This document shows positions 16,619 through 25,359 of a DNA stretch of 64,000 nucleotides, one piece after another (the first letter of the stretch is position 1; every line of letters starts with the position of its first letter). Where the stretch lies: NCBI RefSeq assembly GCF_003856835.1, contig NZ_CP034145.1:806001-870000 (forward strand), in the 5' to 3' direction. The DNA comes from Haloplanus aerogenes. GTDB taxonomy: Archaea > Halobacteriota > Halobacteria > Halobacteriales > Haloferacaceae. The position numbers and the translations under genes are program-made. The notes under the pieces were generated by a model. It was not told where the DNA came from. It made no database searches and saw nothing but the letters and a program-made list of their open reading frames with translations.

Positions 16619-18931
16619 ATGCCCGGGGTTCCGACCTTCGTCGTCGGCGCCGGTGCGGCGGGGGTCGACGTCGTGTGTCGGCTGGCCGCCCGCGGCGAGC
16701 GACGTGGCGCCACCCATCTCGGCTATCTCGCCGTCGATTCCGATCCCGAGACGCTCGATCGGGCCGCGGACGCGGTGCCGACGCTCCACCTCGCGAGCGA
16801 TTCGGGCGTCGTCGGCGACGGGCGCGACGCCTATCCGTATCTCGCGACCGACGTGACGATCCCCGACGCGGGCGCGAACCGGCTGCGACACGTCGGCCGA
16901 TACAAACTGGACAACGCCGTCTCGCCAGATTTCCTGACCCACTACAACGACATCCGGGACCGGGTGACGGCGTTCTACGACGATCGACAGGCGAGTCTGG
17001 ACGCCCGGCTCGGCCGATACAACCTCGTCGTCGTCAGCTCCCTCGCAGGGGGTACTGGAAGCGGTGTCTTCCCGCTCCTCACGGCGCTGTTGACCCACGT
17101 GGCGACCCACTCGCTGGCAGACGCCGACGTGCGTCTGCTCGGTGTCGGTATCGTCCCGCCGTTACACATCGATCCCACGTACAGCGCCCCCCCCGTCGAA
17201 CCGGTCGCGTATCCGAACACGTACGGCGCGCTCCGGAACCTCGCGACGCTTCTCGACGGGTCGGTTCGCATCCCCACGTACGCCATGTCGGACTCGCTGG
17301 TGGAGACGACCGACGACGACAGCGAACGGCCGATTTCCTTCGAACTGGACGACGCCCCGTTCGATAGCTACTGGCTCGTGGGCACGGACCACGCGGACGA
17401 CAGCCACTCCCCCGAGACGGTCGCCGAGATGGTCGCGGACGCGCTGTACGCGACGACCGCGTACGTCTCCCCGACACACCGCGCCTCGCGTCCGGCACCG
17501 ATCTCGCCGCTTGGCACGATCGGCTACGCCGCCGTCGCGGTCCCCCATCGGTCGCTACGCCGGTTTTGCGAGCGAAAACGCGACCGCGCTCGTGCGAAAT
17601 CGCGCCTCGAGGAGATGGTCGCCCCGAAAATCGAGGAGCGACGAAACACGCGTGACGATCTGTCGTCGATACTGAACGATGTGGCCGACGAGTCGGCGTC
17701 GGCACGTATCGAGCGGCTCGAACGGGTTCGCGACCGCCTCGACGGACGGACCGATCTCGATGCGGGATTCGTGACCGAAAACGAGCCGCGGGAGATCGGT
17801 GAGGTACTCGAAACCATCGCGACCGACGAGGATCTGGAGTCGTGTCTGGCCGCCGCAAGAGCCGTCGAGTGGGCCCTCGCGGACGGTCCCGTTGGAACCG
17901 ACCTCCGGCAGGACCTCGAACGGACGTGGACGGAGATTCACGACAGCTACGAATTTCCGGTCGTCGCCGACGGTGTCGGCGATGCGGCACCGCTCGCTCG
18001 CCGACTCGACGCTCTCCATCGAGGGCTGACCGACCGTCTCGACTACTTCCAGGGGGACTACACGGAGACCGATCCGAGCGTTCGTGACATCTTCCCACCC
18101 ACCCACGACCTCTTCACCAGCGAGCGTGAACGGCTCGCGCAGTTGATCGACCGTCTCGACGCGGACGTGGATCGGGTTTCGACGGCTATCGACCGCCTCG
18201 ACACCCTTCGCGCCGCCGAGTCGCTCGTGGACGAGTACGTACAGGCCGCCCGCGAAGAGATTCACTCTCGTCTCGACGACGTGAAAGCGGAGCTCGCGCT
18301 CTTCCGGCGCGAGCGTGACGATCTCACGGACCGGATTCGGGAACTCGACCGCGAGGTGGCCGATCTGCGTGACTCGCTCACTCAGCCGTCGGACGACGGC
18401 CCGGTCTTTTGGCTCCCGCTCGACTGGGAGGCGCTCGACGGTCTGACGCTCGACGACGTGGATCGGCACCTGACGAGCCTCGACGACTACGCGGACCGTG
18501 ATCTCCTCGCCGTCGACGATCGGGGCATCGAGCGAATCCTCCAGCGTGGCTACGACTACAGTCGGGCGTGGCCCGACGGCATCGCGCGACACGACGTGTC
18601 GGTGTCGTCCGCGGCGTCCCACGACGACGTGGTGGTTCTCTCCCACCGTGCCAACACCGCTCGGACGGCGGCGTTCGTCGAATCGCTGACGGGACCGGAC
18701 ACGCTCTACACTGCCGGCGACGGCTCGTACACGCACACTGACGACCCCTATCGGATCGAATTCGTGTCGCGGTCTCACGGCGGAACGTCCGACTCCCTCG
18801 CTGGTTTCCAGCGGTTAGCCGAGATGGCCCAAGACGGAACGCTCGACGCGATGGCGGGGCCGTATCGGGATTTCCGGCGAGCGCTCGCCTATCCCGAGTG
18901 GTACGACGAGTCCGTTCGCGAGTCGTTCTAG
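16619..18931 (+). CDS. second tubulin/FtsZ-superfamily protein, divergent paralogue
   Basis: A 770-residue paralogue of the preceding protein. GAGAAG (10-15), AVDSDPETL (38-46) and SSLAGGTGSG (140-149) align with the nucleotide loops, with Ala in place of the first Gly of the GGGTGSG box. The PYL...RHVGRYKLDN block (73-99) and the late DDPYRIEF and YPEWYDESV motifs are shared. The middle is again charged and helical (about 320-640). It ends about 100 residues earlier than its partner, right after the EWY motif. It starts 71 bp after the partner. Tandem unequal paralogues suggest a hetero-polymer or a regulator/polymer pair. The ATG at 16619 was chosen because upstream in-frame codons overlap the end of the partner. 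Confidence 0.82.
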   Translation: MPGVPTFVVGAGAAGVDVVCRLAARGERRGATHLGYLAVDSDPETLDRAADAVPTLHLASDSGVVGDGRDAYPYLATDVTIPDAGANRLRHVGRYKLDNAVSPDFLTHYNDIRDRVTAFYDDRQASLDARLGRYNLVVVSSLAGGTGSGVFPLLTALLTHVATHSLADADVRLLGVGIVPPLHIDPTYSAPPVEPVAYPNTYGALRNLATLLDGSVRIPTYAMSDSLVETTDDDSERPISFELDDAPFDSYWLVGTDHADDSHSPETVAEMVADALYATTAYVSPTHRASRPAPISPLGTIGYAAVAVPHRSLRRFCERKRDRARAKSRLEEMVAPKIEERRNTRDDLSSILNDVADESASARIERLERVRDRLDGRTDLDAGFVTENEPREIGEVLETIATDEDLESCLAAARAVEWALADGPVGTDLRQDLERTWTEIHDSYEFPVVADGVGDAAPLARRLDALHRGLTDRLDYFQGDYTETDPSVRDIFPPTHDLFTSERERLAQLIDRLDADVDRVSTAIDRLDTLRAAESLVDEYVQAAREEIHSRLDDVKAELALFRRERDDLTDRIRELDREVADLRDSLTQPSDDGPVFWLPLDWEALDGLTLDDVDRHLTSLDDYADRDLLAVDDRGIERILQRGYDYSRAWPDGIARHDVSVSSAASHDDVVVLSHRANTARTAAFVESLTGPDTLYTAGDGSYTHTDDPYRIEFVSRSHGGTSDSLAGFQRLAEMAQDGTLDAMAGPYRDFRRALAYPEWYDESVRESF

Positions 18932-18966
18932 TGCGTCGGATGCCGTGTCTCGTCGGAGTCGTCGCC

Positions 18967-19938
18967 CTACTGTAGCGCCTCGGGCGGCCCGCCCGGTAAC
19001 CGGTCCCGGTCGTGGCCCTCCGTGAAGTCGATGTCGGGGCCGGTCGGCACCAGTCGTTTGGGGTTCAGGTCGGCGTGGCTCACGTAGTAGTGGCGGACGA
19101 TGTGGTCCATATTCACGGTGCGCTCGATTCCGGGCGTGGTGTAGAGGTCCTTCGTGTACTCCCAGAGGTTGTCGTACTCGTGGATGGCCCGGCGGTTACA
19201 TTTGAAATGGGTGTGGTAGACGTGATCGAACCGCACCAACGTCGCGAACATAGCGAGGTCGGCCTCGGTGAGTCGGTCGCCCGCGAGGTAGCGCTGGTCC
19301 GCGAGCAGGTCGTCGTAGTGATCCAGCGCGTCGAAGAGGTCGTCGACGGCACGGTCGTAGGCCCCCTGTGACTCCGCGAAGCCGGCGCGATAGACGCCGT
19401 TGTTGATTGGCTCGTAGATGTCGTCGATCAGCCGATCAACCTCGTCGCGATAGCCCTCCGGGTAGAGGTCCACGTCGCGGGTGGCGAGTTCGTGGCCTGC
19501 CACGTCCAGCATTCGCATGATCTCCTCGGATTCGTTGTTGACGATACGCTCCGTCTCGCGGTCCCAGAGGACGGGCACGGTCGGCCGCCCGGTCACGTCG
19601 GGGTCGGCGCGGACGTAGAGTTCGCGCAGGTAGTCGGCACCGTACAGGGGGTCGGGATGCGCGTCCGAGAACTCCCAGCCCTCGCCGTAGCGCTCGGGTT
19701 GGACGATCGAGAGCGAGATAGCGTCGTCCAGCCCTTTGAGCGCGCGCGTCATGGCGACGCGGTGGGCCCACGGACACGCCCGCGAGATGTAGATGTGGTA
19801 GCGGCCGGCCTCGACGGGGAAGTCACCGTCCGGGCCGATCCGGTCGCGGAACGCTTGCTCCTGCCGCTGGAACTCGCCCTCGTCGTCCGTCTCCAGATCG
19901 GCATCTGCGACCCACTCGCCCTCGACGAGTCGACTCAC
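18967..19938 (-). CDS. glutathione S-transferase family protein (glutathionyl-hydroquinone reductase-like)
   Basis: About 323 residues. The thioredoxin-like N-terminal domain has RACPWAHR with a CPWA active-site motif, and the C-terminal helical GST domain follows ([32 protein letters not shown]). The CPWA motif and the length match the Xi-class/YqjG (ECM4) group, which reduces glutathionyl-hydroquinones. Haloarchaea generally use gamma-glutamylcysteine, so the physiological thiol may differ. I chose the GTG at 19938 (read as MSRLVEGEW) because the open frame upstream (to a TTG at 20007) is not conserved in the family. It is divergent from thi4. Confidence 0.88.
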   Translation of the reverse strand: MSRLVEGEWVADADLETDDEGEFQRQEQAFRDRIGPDGDFPVEAGRYHIYISRACPWAHRVAMTRALKGLDDAISLSIVQPERYGEGWEFSDAHPDPLYGADYLRELYVRADPDVTGRPTVPVLWDRETERIVNNESEEIMRMLDVAGHELATRDVDLYPEGYRDEVDRLIDDIYEPINNGVYRAGFAESQGAYDRAVDDLFDALDHYDDLLADQRYLAGDRLTEADLAMFATLVRFDHVYHTHFKCNRRAIHEYDNLWEYTKDLYTTPGIERTVNMDHIVRHYYVSHADLNPKRLVPTGPDIDFTEGHDRDRLPGGPPEALQ

Positions 19939-20007
19939 TGCCCGCTCACCTCGTGCATACCGTTCGGTGGGCACCGACGGCGAAAAGCCTTCGCCGGTGT
20001 GGCGCAA

Positions 20008-20016
20008 GCTATATCA
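20008..20016 (+). promoter_or_regulatory. TATA-like box of thi4
   Basis: A CTATATCA box lies about 30 bp before the thi4 ATG at 20043, placing the likely transcription start inside the inverted repeat that follows. Confidence 0.5.
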
Positions 20017-20019
20017 ACT

Positions 20020-20039
20020 ACTCAGTAGTAACACTGAGT
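20020..20039. promoter_or_regulatory. inverted repeat in the thi4 leader, candidate ThiR operator
   Basis: Perfect 7-bp arms ACTCAGT (20020-20026) and ACTGAGT (20033-20039) with a 6-bp spacer, located between the TATA-like box and the start codon of thi4. A dyad over the transcription start suits a repressor site. A ThiR-like HTH-ThiN protein is encoded about 2.5 kb downstream. No experimental site is known to me for this sequence. Confidence 0.45.
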
Positions 20040-20042
20040 GGT

Positions 20043-20969
20043 ATGTCTTCATTCGGTGAATTCAGCCAGGTCGGCGAAGCGGACGTAACGCGCGCAATCG
20101 GGCAGGAGTGGACCGAGGAGTTCATGGACTTCTCGGACTCGGACGTACTGATCGTCGGCGGCGGCCCTTCGGGGCTGATGGCGGCGAAGGAACTCTCCGA
20201 GCGTGGCGTGAAGACGATGGTCGTCGAGAAGAACAACTACCTCGGCGGCGGCTTCTGGCTCGGCGGCTTCCTGATGAACAAGGTGACGGTCCGGGACCCC
20301 GCCCAGGACGTACTGGAGGATCTGGAGGTGGACTACAAGCCCGCTTCTGACACGGAGGGGCTGTACGTCGCCAACGGGCCGGAGGCGTGTTCCGGCCTCA
20401 TCAAGGCCGCCTGTGACGCGGGCGCGAAGATCCAGAACATGACGGAGTTCACGGACATCGTGATCCGCGAGGACCACCGTGTCGGCGGCATCGTGATGAA
20501 CTGGACGCCGGTCCACGCGCTGCCCCGCGAGATCACCTGCGTCGACCCCATCGCCGTCGAGGCGGACCTCGTCATCGACGCGACGGGCCACGACGCCGTC
20601 GCGGTCACCAAACTCGACGAGCGCGGCGTCCTCGACGCGCCGGGCATCCAGCACGCCAAAGAGCACAACACGGGCATGGACAAGACGGACGACGACTCCT
20701 ACGGCGCGCCCGGTCACGACTCACCCGGTCACGACTCGATGTGGGTCGGCGAGAGCGAGGACGCCGTCGTCGAACACACGGGCCTCGTCCACGACGGCCT
20801 GATCGCGACGGGCATGGCCGTCGCTACCACGTACGGCCTGCCGCGGATGGGGCCGACCTTCGGCGCCATGCTCGTCTCGGGCAAGCGCGCCGCGCAGGTC
20901 GCCATCGACGAACTCGGCGTCGACGCCTCGGACGTGGAACTCACGTCGCGGGCGCCGGCGGACGACTGA
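20043..20969 (+). CDS. thi4: Thi4-type thiamine thiazole synthase
   Basis: A 308-residue THI4 homologue that makes the adenylated thiazole moiety of thiamine from NAD and glycine. The Rossmann motif [17 protein letters not shown] (35-51) is followed by [12 protein letters not shown]. Cys166 in REITCVDPI corresponds to the active-site cysteine of yeast THI4, and the equivalent Cys165 of the Haloferax volcanii enzyme is reported to be essential, so this may be a single-turnover sulfur-donating form. The HDSPGHDS stretch near residues 232-239 is a small tandem duplication. The start at 20043 gives MSSFGEF, and the inverted repeat just upstream suggests repression by thiamine status. Confidence 0.94.
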   Translation: MSSFGEFSQVGEADVTRAIGQEWTEEFMDFSDSDVLIVGGGPSGLMAAKELSERGVKTMVVEKNNYLGGGFWLGGFLMNKVTVRDPAQDVLEDLEVDYKPASDTEGLYVANGPEACSGLIKAACDAGAKIQNMTEFTDIVIREDHRVGGIVMNWTPVHALPREITCVDPIAVEADLVIDATGHDAVAVTKLDERGVLDAPGIQHAKEHNTGMDKTDDDSYGAPGHDSPGHDSMWVGESEDAVVEHTGLVHDGLIATGMAVATTYGLPRMGPTFGAMLVSGKRAAQVAIDELGVDASDVELTSRAPADD

Positions 20970-21048
20970 TCGTGATCGTCGTGACGAATCACCGGATCGG
21001 CCGCCCCGTTCCGGGCGGTCGATCCGCCACCGACTCACGACTATCACG

Positions 21049-21855
21049 ATGAGCGACATGGTCGAGACGGTCACCCTCTATCGCGCGCCCACGTCGGTCG
21101 CGGACGCGGACGCCCTCGCCGCGTGGCTCCGCGACCGGATCGACGCCGAGGTGCGGGTGTGTGACCGGCTGCTGGGGGGTCTGACCGACGACGAGGAACG
21201 ACGTTCCTCGGGGAGTCGGACCGGGTCCGACTCCCTCGCCGAGGAACTGGCCGCCGCCCGCGTCACCGACCCGTACGACCCCGACACGGGCAACACGATG
21301 CTCGGCATCGTCCGCTACGAGGAGCGAGCGCTCGAGAATCCGGAACGCGCTGGCGGCGTCGTCTACGACGGGCAGGCCGTCCAGCGAGCGCTGAATGCGC
21401 GCTTGCCCGACACGCAGGGACTCGACCACCTCCACGTCCCCTTGCTCGACCGTGTGATCGGCACTTGGGGCGACCACGACGGCCGCTGGCACAAGCGGGT
21501 GGCTGTCCTCGGCCAACCCACACTGGTCTCCGTGCCGGGATTGTACGAGGCGCCGGCCAAGCCCGAGGCGTACTACGAGGCCAAGAGCAAACACGCGCTG
21601 CTGACGGGCGACGCACCGCCCCGGGAGGTGCTGGAGGCCGAAATCGAGGGCGACTTCCTCGTCGCCGACGACCCGCGGACGACCGACGCCCTGAAGGGGT
21701 ACCTCCTCGCCGCCGTCGACTTTCTGGAGACGGGGACGGCCTTCTGTGACGACGAGGGGTGTCGGCTGTACGACGCACACCGACAGTCCGGGGTGGTGCG
21801 GGCGCAGTTGCGCGACCCCGAATTTTGCGAGGCGCACGCCGAGCGGTACGGGTAG
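21049..21855 (+). CDS. conserved archaeal protein, possible metallopeptidase-type fold
   Basis: A 268-residue protein. The central block LDHLHVPLLDRVIGTWG followed by GRWHKRVAVLGQPTLVSVPGL and YEAPAKPEAYY resembles an uncharacterised euryarchaeal family annotated as putative metallopeptidases (possibly DUF6775), but no HExxH is present. A cysteine pair (CDDEGC) lies near residue 239. An in-frame insert at residues 49-63 (EERRSSGSR) comes from two DNA hairpins at 21192-21235. It begins 79 bp after thi4 on the same strand and ends at 21855, next to the stop of the convergent methyltransferase gene. Function unknown. Confidence 0.7.
   Translation: MSDMVETVTLYRAPTSVADADALAAWLRDRIDAEVRVCDRLLGGLTDDEERRSSGSRTGSDSLAEELAAARVTDPYDPDTGNTMLGIVRYEERALENPERAGGVVYDGQAVQRALNARLPDTQGLDHLHVPLLDRVIGTWGDHDGRWHKRVAVLGQPTLVSVPGLYEAPAKPEAYYEAKSKHALLTGDAPPREVLEAEIEGDFLVADDPRTTDALKGYLLAAVDFLETGTAFCDDEGCRLYDAHRQSGVVRAQLRDPEFCEAHAERYG
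21192..21235. repeat. tandem palindromic insert inside the 21049-21855 gene
   Basis: First hairpin: 8-bp arms at 21192-21199 and 21203-21210 with a 3-base loop. Second hairpin: 11-bp arms at 21211-21221 and 21225-21235 with a 3-base loop. The first hairpin differs from the PhzF insert (3672) at only a few bases and is read in the same frame, giving EERRSS here and EEPRSS there. Two unrelated genes carrying the same in-frame element argue for a copied short repeat. Confidence 0.7.
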
Positions 21856-22536
21856 CTACCGTCGTCCGGCGCTCAGGTAGGCGAACCCCCCGGCACGCGT
21901 CTCGTGGGTCGTCGTCGTACACGCGTCCAGCACCGCTCGGTGTGCCGCGGCGACCCGCCGGTCGAGGACGTGCGTCGGCGATTCGCCGTGATGATCACTC
22001 GTTCCCGGTGGCGCCGACGCACGGACGGCGAGTCGAAAGAGCGGGTTGAGTGGTCGCCCCGGGAGTCGGTGGCTCCGCGCGAGATCGAGCAGCGCGATCC
22101 GATCGGGGTCGAGGCCGTCGAACCACTCCCGAACCGTCGCCGTGGGGTCGGGGAGCATCCCCATCAGGAACGTGGCGACGACGGCGTCGGCGTCGGTCAG
22201 GGGGAGTCGGGTGGCGTCGCCGCGACAGACGATCACGTTCTTCCAGCCCGCGCGGTCGACGCGCCCGTGGGCGCGCGAGACTGCGCCGGGGGCGAAGTCG
22301 ACGCCGACGACCGTCCCGCCCGGGCCGACACGCTCGCGGAGATACGGGAGCGTCGCACCCGTCCCGCATCCCACGTCGACGACGGTGTCGCCCGGCGCGG
22401 GGTCGAGCGTGTCGACGAGGTCGGTCCGGAGGCGGCGAATGCCGGGAGCGTGACGCGCGAGGTAGTCGTAGCCGGGCGCCCACCGCGAGTAGAAATCGCG
22501 CGCGGCGGCCGCGCGGTCGGGGTCGGGTGTCGTCAT
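21856..22536 (-). CDS. class I SAM-dependent methyltransferase
   Basis: A 226-residue methyltransferase. The SAM-binding motif I reads VVDVGCGTGATLPYL (about residues 48-62), motif II is VVGVDFAPGAV, and CRGDATRLPL gives the third conserved segment. UbiE/COQ5-like small-molecule methylation is possible but the substrate cannot be read. The start at 22536 overlaps the end of the thiR gene by 4 bp (22533-22536), so it is translationally coupled as the last gene of the dcd-thiR-methyltransferase operon. Its stop is adjacent to that of the convergent gene at 21855. Confidence 0.85.
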   Translation of the reverse strand: MTTPDPDRAAAARDFYSRWAPGYDYLARHAPGIRRLRTDLVDTLDPAPGDTVVDVGCGTGATLPYLRERVGPGGTVVGVDFAPGAVSRAHGRVDRAGWKNVIVCRGDATRLPLTDADAVVATFLMGMLPDPTATVREWFDGLDPDRIALLDLARSHRLPGRPLNPLFRLAVRASAPPGTSDHHGESPTHVLDRRVAAAHRAVLDACTTTTHETRAGGFAYLSAGRR

Positions 22537-23456
22537 CCGACGAGGTCGCGGACGATCCGGGCGACCGTCGACGCGTCCGATCCGAGGACGTAGGTGATCG
22601 CTTCGATGCCGAAGCCGCCGGTCTGGTAGAGGACGAAGGGTGGGTCGGGGTCGGCGTCGCGAACGGCGTCGACGATGGTCGGCCGGGTGGCGTCGTGGCC
22701 CTCTGCGTCGCGGTCCACGTCGAACTCGACGGTCGGATAGCCCGCGTCGCGCAGACCGTCGACGAGGGCGGGATCGTAGCGGACGTTCACGGCGCCGCGG
22801 ACGGGGACGCCGGCGGCGCGGGCCGACAGGAGGACGGACGCGACGTGTGCGCTGACGCCGAACTCGGGGTCGGAGGGTACCGTCGCCGTCCCGCGCACGT
22901 CGAAGATGCGGCCGGGGATGCCGGCCACGTCCTCCACGTCGGTCGCGTCCGGCAAGCACTCGACGAGGTTGGATCCGACGTTGGGAACGAGATCGGCGAA
23001 GCCCGAGGTGTTGCGGAGGATGCGCAGGCCCCGCCGGACCGACGAACGGACCTGTTCGGTCGTGCGTGCGCCGCTCTCGGGGTCGTGTACGTCGAAGGAG
23101 GCGTCGTACTCGCGGAGTTCGGGCATGAGTTCGCGGTGGCGCTCGGCGAGCAGGTCGCCGTCCTCCAGTTGGCGGATCAGCACCTCGATCTCGATGAGTG
23201 CCTGCACGCGGCTCATATCGCCCGTCGCTAGCCCGTCGCCGATCCGCTCGACGAGCGCCTGGACGCGGTCGTCCTCGCTGATGGCGTCGCTGGTCGCCAC
23301 CTCGCCGTGGGCGTACTTCGAGACGGCGGACTGGGAGATACCGAGTGCGTCGGCCACCTCGCGCTGGGTGAAATCGCGCTCGCGGAGATCCGCCGCAAGC
23401 ATCGACCGGACGGTCGGGAGGAACTCCTCGACTACGATCTCCTCGACGAACTTCAT
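22533..23456 (-). CDS. thiR: HTH-ThiN regulator (ThiR-like), thiamine-phosphate-sensing repressor
   Basis: A 307-residue protein with an N-terminal Xre-type helix-turn-helix ([20 protein letters not shown], about residues 29-48) and a C-terminal ThiN domain ([25 protein letters not shown], about 157-182; ending [14 protein letters not shown]). Archaeal HTH-ThiN proteins of this build are reported to repress thiamine genes (ThiR) in response to thiamine phosphate. It lies between dcd and the methyltransferase, overlapping each by 4 bp. thi4 is about 1.5 kb away and carries a candidate operator in its leader. A catalytic thiamine-phosphate synthase role for the ThiN domain is an alternative. 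Confidence 0.88.
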   Translation of the reverse strand: MKFVEEIVVEEFLPTVRSMLAADLRERDFTQREVADALGISQSAVSKYAHGEVATSDAISEDDRVQALVERIGDGLATGDMSRVQALIEIEVLIRQLEDGDLLAERHRELMPELREYDASFDVHDPESGARTTEQVRSSVRRGLRILRNTSGFADLVPNVGSNLVECLPDATDVEDVAGIPGRIFDVRGTATVPSDPEFGVSAHVASVLLSARAAGVPVRGAVNVRYDPALVDGLRDAGYPTVEFDVDRDAEGHDATRPTIVDAVRDADPDPPFVLYQTGGFGIEAITYVLGSDASTVARIVRDLVG

Positions 23457-24034
23457 GACTCGAACTCGGGGTCGTCCCCGATTCGGGAGGCCTGCGGACC
23501 GTGCTGGTCTTGGTACTTCGAGCCGCGCTCGGTCCCGTAGGGGCGGTCGGCGGGCGAGGAGAGTTCGGTGAAGACGAGTTGGGAGACGCGCATCCCGGGC
23601 GTGAGCGCGACGGGGGCGGTGCCGAGGTTGGAGAGTTCGAGCGTCACCTGCCCGCGGTAGCCGGGGTCGACGAAGCCGGCGGTGGCGTGGACGACGACGG
23701 CGAGGCGGCCGAGCGAGGAGCGACCCTCGACGTTGGCGACGAGGTCGGCGGGCATCTCGACGCGTTCTTTCGTGGTGCCGAGGACGAAGTCGCCGGGGTG
23801 GAGGATGAACTCCCCGCCTTCCTCGACGACGGTTTCCTCGATGTACTCGCTGACCTCCCGTTCCCGTGTGGGGTGGATGCAGGAGATGTTGGTACGCTGG
23901 AACTCCAGAAATTCGGTGCCGAGCCGGAGATCGACGCTTGCCGGCTGGACTTGTTGATCGACGTCGTCGAGGGGGTCGATCACGAGATCACCCTCACGGA
24001 GGCGCGCGAGGATGTCGGTGTCCGACAGGATCAT
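23453..24034 (-). CDS. dcd: dCTP deaminase
   Basis: A 193-residue trimeric dUTPase-fold enzyme that converts dCTP to dUTP in pyrimidine deoxynucleotide supply. The signature [34 protein letters not shown] (about residues 105-138) includes the catalytic and substrate-contact region, and PASVDLRLG (31-39) is the N-terminal strand typical of the family. It might also be the bifunctional deaminase/dUTPase type, which I cannot separate by eye. It is the first gene of a tightly packed operon with thiR (4-bp overlap) and the methyltransferase. Confidence 0.93.
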   Translation of the reverse strand: MILSDTDILARLREGDLVIDPLDDVDQQVQPASVDLRLGTEFLEFQRTNISCIHPTREREVSEYIEETVVEEGGEFILHPGDFVLGTTKERVEMPADLVANVEGRSSLGRLAVVVHATAGFVDPGYRGQVTLELSNLGTAPVALTPGMRVSQLVFTELSSPADRPYGTERGSKYQDQHGPQASRIGDDPEFES

Positions 24035-24160
24035 ACCTAGGCGGGGGGTGTCGAGGGGTAAAATCCCCCCGGTCGTCGTCGTGACGTGGTGAATCCCCCG
24101 TCTCCTGTCGAATCGTCGATTCGTCGTCCGTTGTGACGAGAGGATGAGTAGAACGGCAAC

Positions 24161-24170
24161 GCTTTTTTGA
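24161..24170 (+). promoter_or_regulatory. TATA-like box of citrate synthase
   Basis: A CTTTTTTGA stretch about 27 bp before the ATG at 24193 fits a haloarchaeal leaderless promoter. Confidence 0.4.
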
Positions 24171-24192
24171 GACGGTCCGAAATCGATACGAT

Positions 24193-25329
24193 ATGTCTGA
24201 TGAGGTCAAGCGGGGGCTGGAGGGTGTCGTAGTCTCCGAGTCCCGGCTGAGCTACATCGACGGCGACGCCGGCGAGTTGGGCTACCGCGGGTACGCCATC
24301 GAGGACTTCGCGCGCGAGGCGAGCTTCGAGGAGGTGCTGTCGCTGCTCTGGAACGGTGAGTGGCCGACGCCCGACGAACACGACGAGTTCGCCGCTCGAC
24401 TGGCTGCCGAGCGTGACCTCGACACCGCCGTCTACGACCTCATCGAGGAACTCGCCGCCCAGGACGAGAACCCGATGGCGATGATGCGGACGGTCACCTC
24501 CGCCCTCTCGGCGTACGACGAGGACGTTGACGCCGACCCCGACGACCGCGAGGCGAATCTGGCCAAAGGCTGTCGCATCACGGCGAAACTCCCGACGGCG
24601 CTGGCGGCGTTCGACCGCCTGCGTCGGGGTGACGGCCCCGTCGCGCCGCGCGAGGACCTCGGCCACGCCGAGAACTTCCTCTACATGCTGAACGGGGAGT
24701 TGCCCGACGACGTGGCGGCCGAGGCGTTCGACACCGCCCTCGTCCTCCACGCCGACCACGGCCTGAACGCCTCGACGTTCTCGGCGATGGTGACCACGTC
24801 GACGCTCTCGGATCTCCACAGCGGCGTCACGAGCGCCATCGGCACCCTCGCCGGCGGCCTCCACGGCGGCGCCAACCAGAACGTCATGCGGATGCTGAAA
24901 GAGATAGACGAGAGCGAGCGGGGACCGGACGAGTGGATCGAGGAGGCGGTAGCCGAGGGCCGACGCATCCCCGGCTTCGGCCACCGCGTCTACAACGTCC
25001 GCGACCCCCGCGCGGCCATCCTCGCCTCCTACTCGGAGCAACTCGGCGAGACGTCCGGCGAGCGCAAGTGGTACGACTACTCCGTCGCCATCGAGGAGCA
25101 CATGGCCGAGGAGACGAAGTTCGCGCCCAACGTCGACTTCTACTCCGCCTCGATGTACTACCAGATGGGCATCCCGATGGACATCTACACGCCCATCTTC
25201 TCACTGTCGCGGGTCGGCGGCTGGATCGCCCACATGCTCGAACAGTACGAGGACAACCGACTCATCCGCCCCCGTGCCCGCTACGTCGGGGAACGTGGCC
25301 GCGAATTCGTTCCCCTCGACGAGCGGTAA
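24193..25329 (+). CDS. citZ: citrate synthase
   Basis: A 378-residue citrate synthase, condensing acetyl-CoA and oxaloacetate at the entry to the TCA cycle. Catalytic segments are visible: [12 protein letters not shown] (His of the oxaloacetate site), [30 protein letters not shown] (second His) and [16 protein letters not shown] with the catalytic Asp. Length and motif spacing fit the archaeal/Gram-positive type. 2-methylcitrate synthase is a related possibility. The ATG at 24193 follows a TATA-like box by about 27 bp. It is followed after 30 bp by a gamma-glutamylcyclotransferase-like gene on the same strand. Confidence 0.93.
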   Translation: MSDEVKRGLEGVVVSESRLSYIDGDAGELGYRGYAIEDFAREASFEEVLSLLWNGEWPTPDEHDEFAARLAAERDLDTAVYDLIEELAAQDENPMAMMRTVTSALSAYDEDVDADPDDREANLAKGCRITAKLPTALAAFDRLRRGDGPVAPREDLGHAENFLYMLNGELPDDVAAEAFDTALVLHADHGLNASTFSAMVTTSTLSDLHSGVTSAIGTLAGGLHGGANQNVMRMLKEIDESERGPDEWIEEAVAEGRRIPGFGHRVYNVRDPRAAILASYSEQLGETSGERKWYDYSVAIEEHMAEETKFAPNVDFYSASMYYQMGIPMDIYTPIFSLSRVGGWIAHMLEQYEDNRLIRPRARYVGERGREFVPLDER

Positions 25330-25359
25330 GATAAACACCACGGCGACCCCACGGGTCCT

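Noticed and set aside
19938-20042. possible TPP riboswitch upstream of thi4
   Set aside because: No CUGAGA-type or ACCUGA-type conserved elements are seen, and the leader is only a few bases if the TATA-like box is used.
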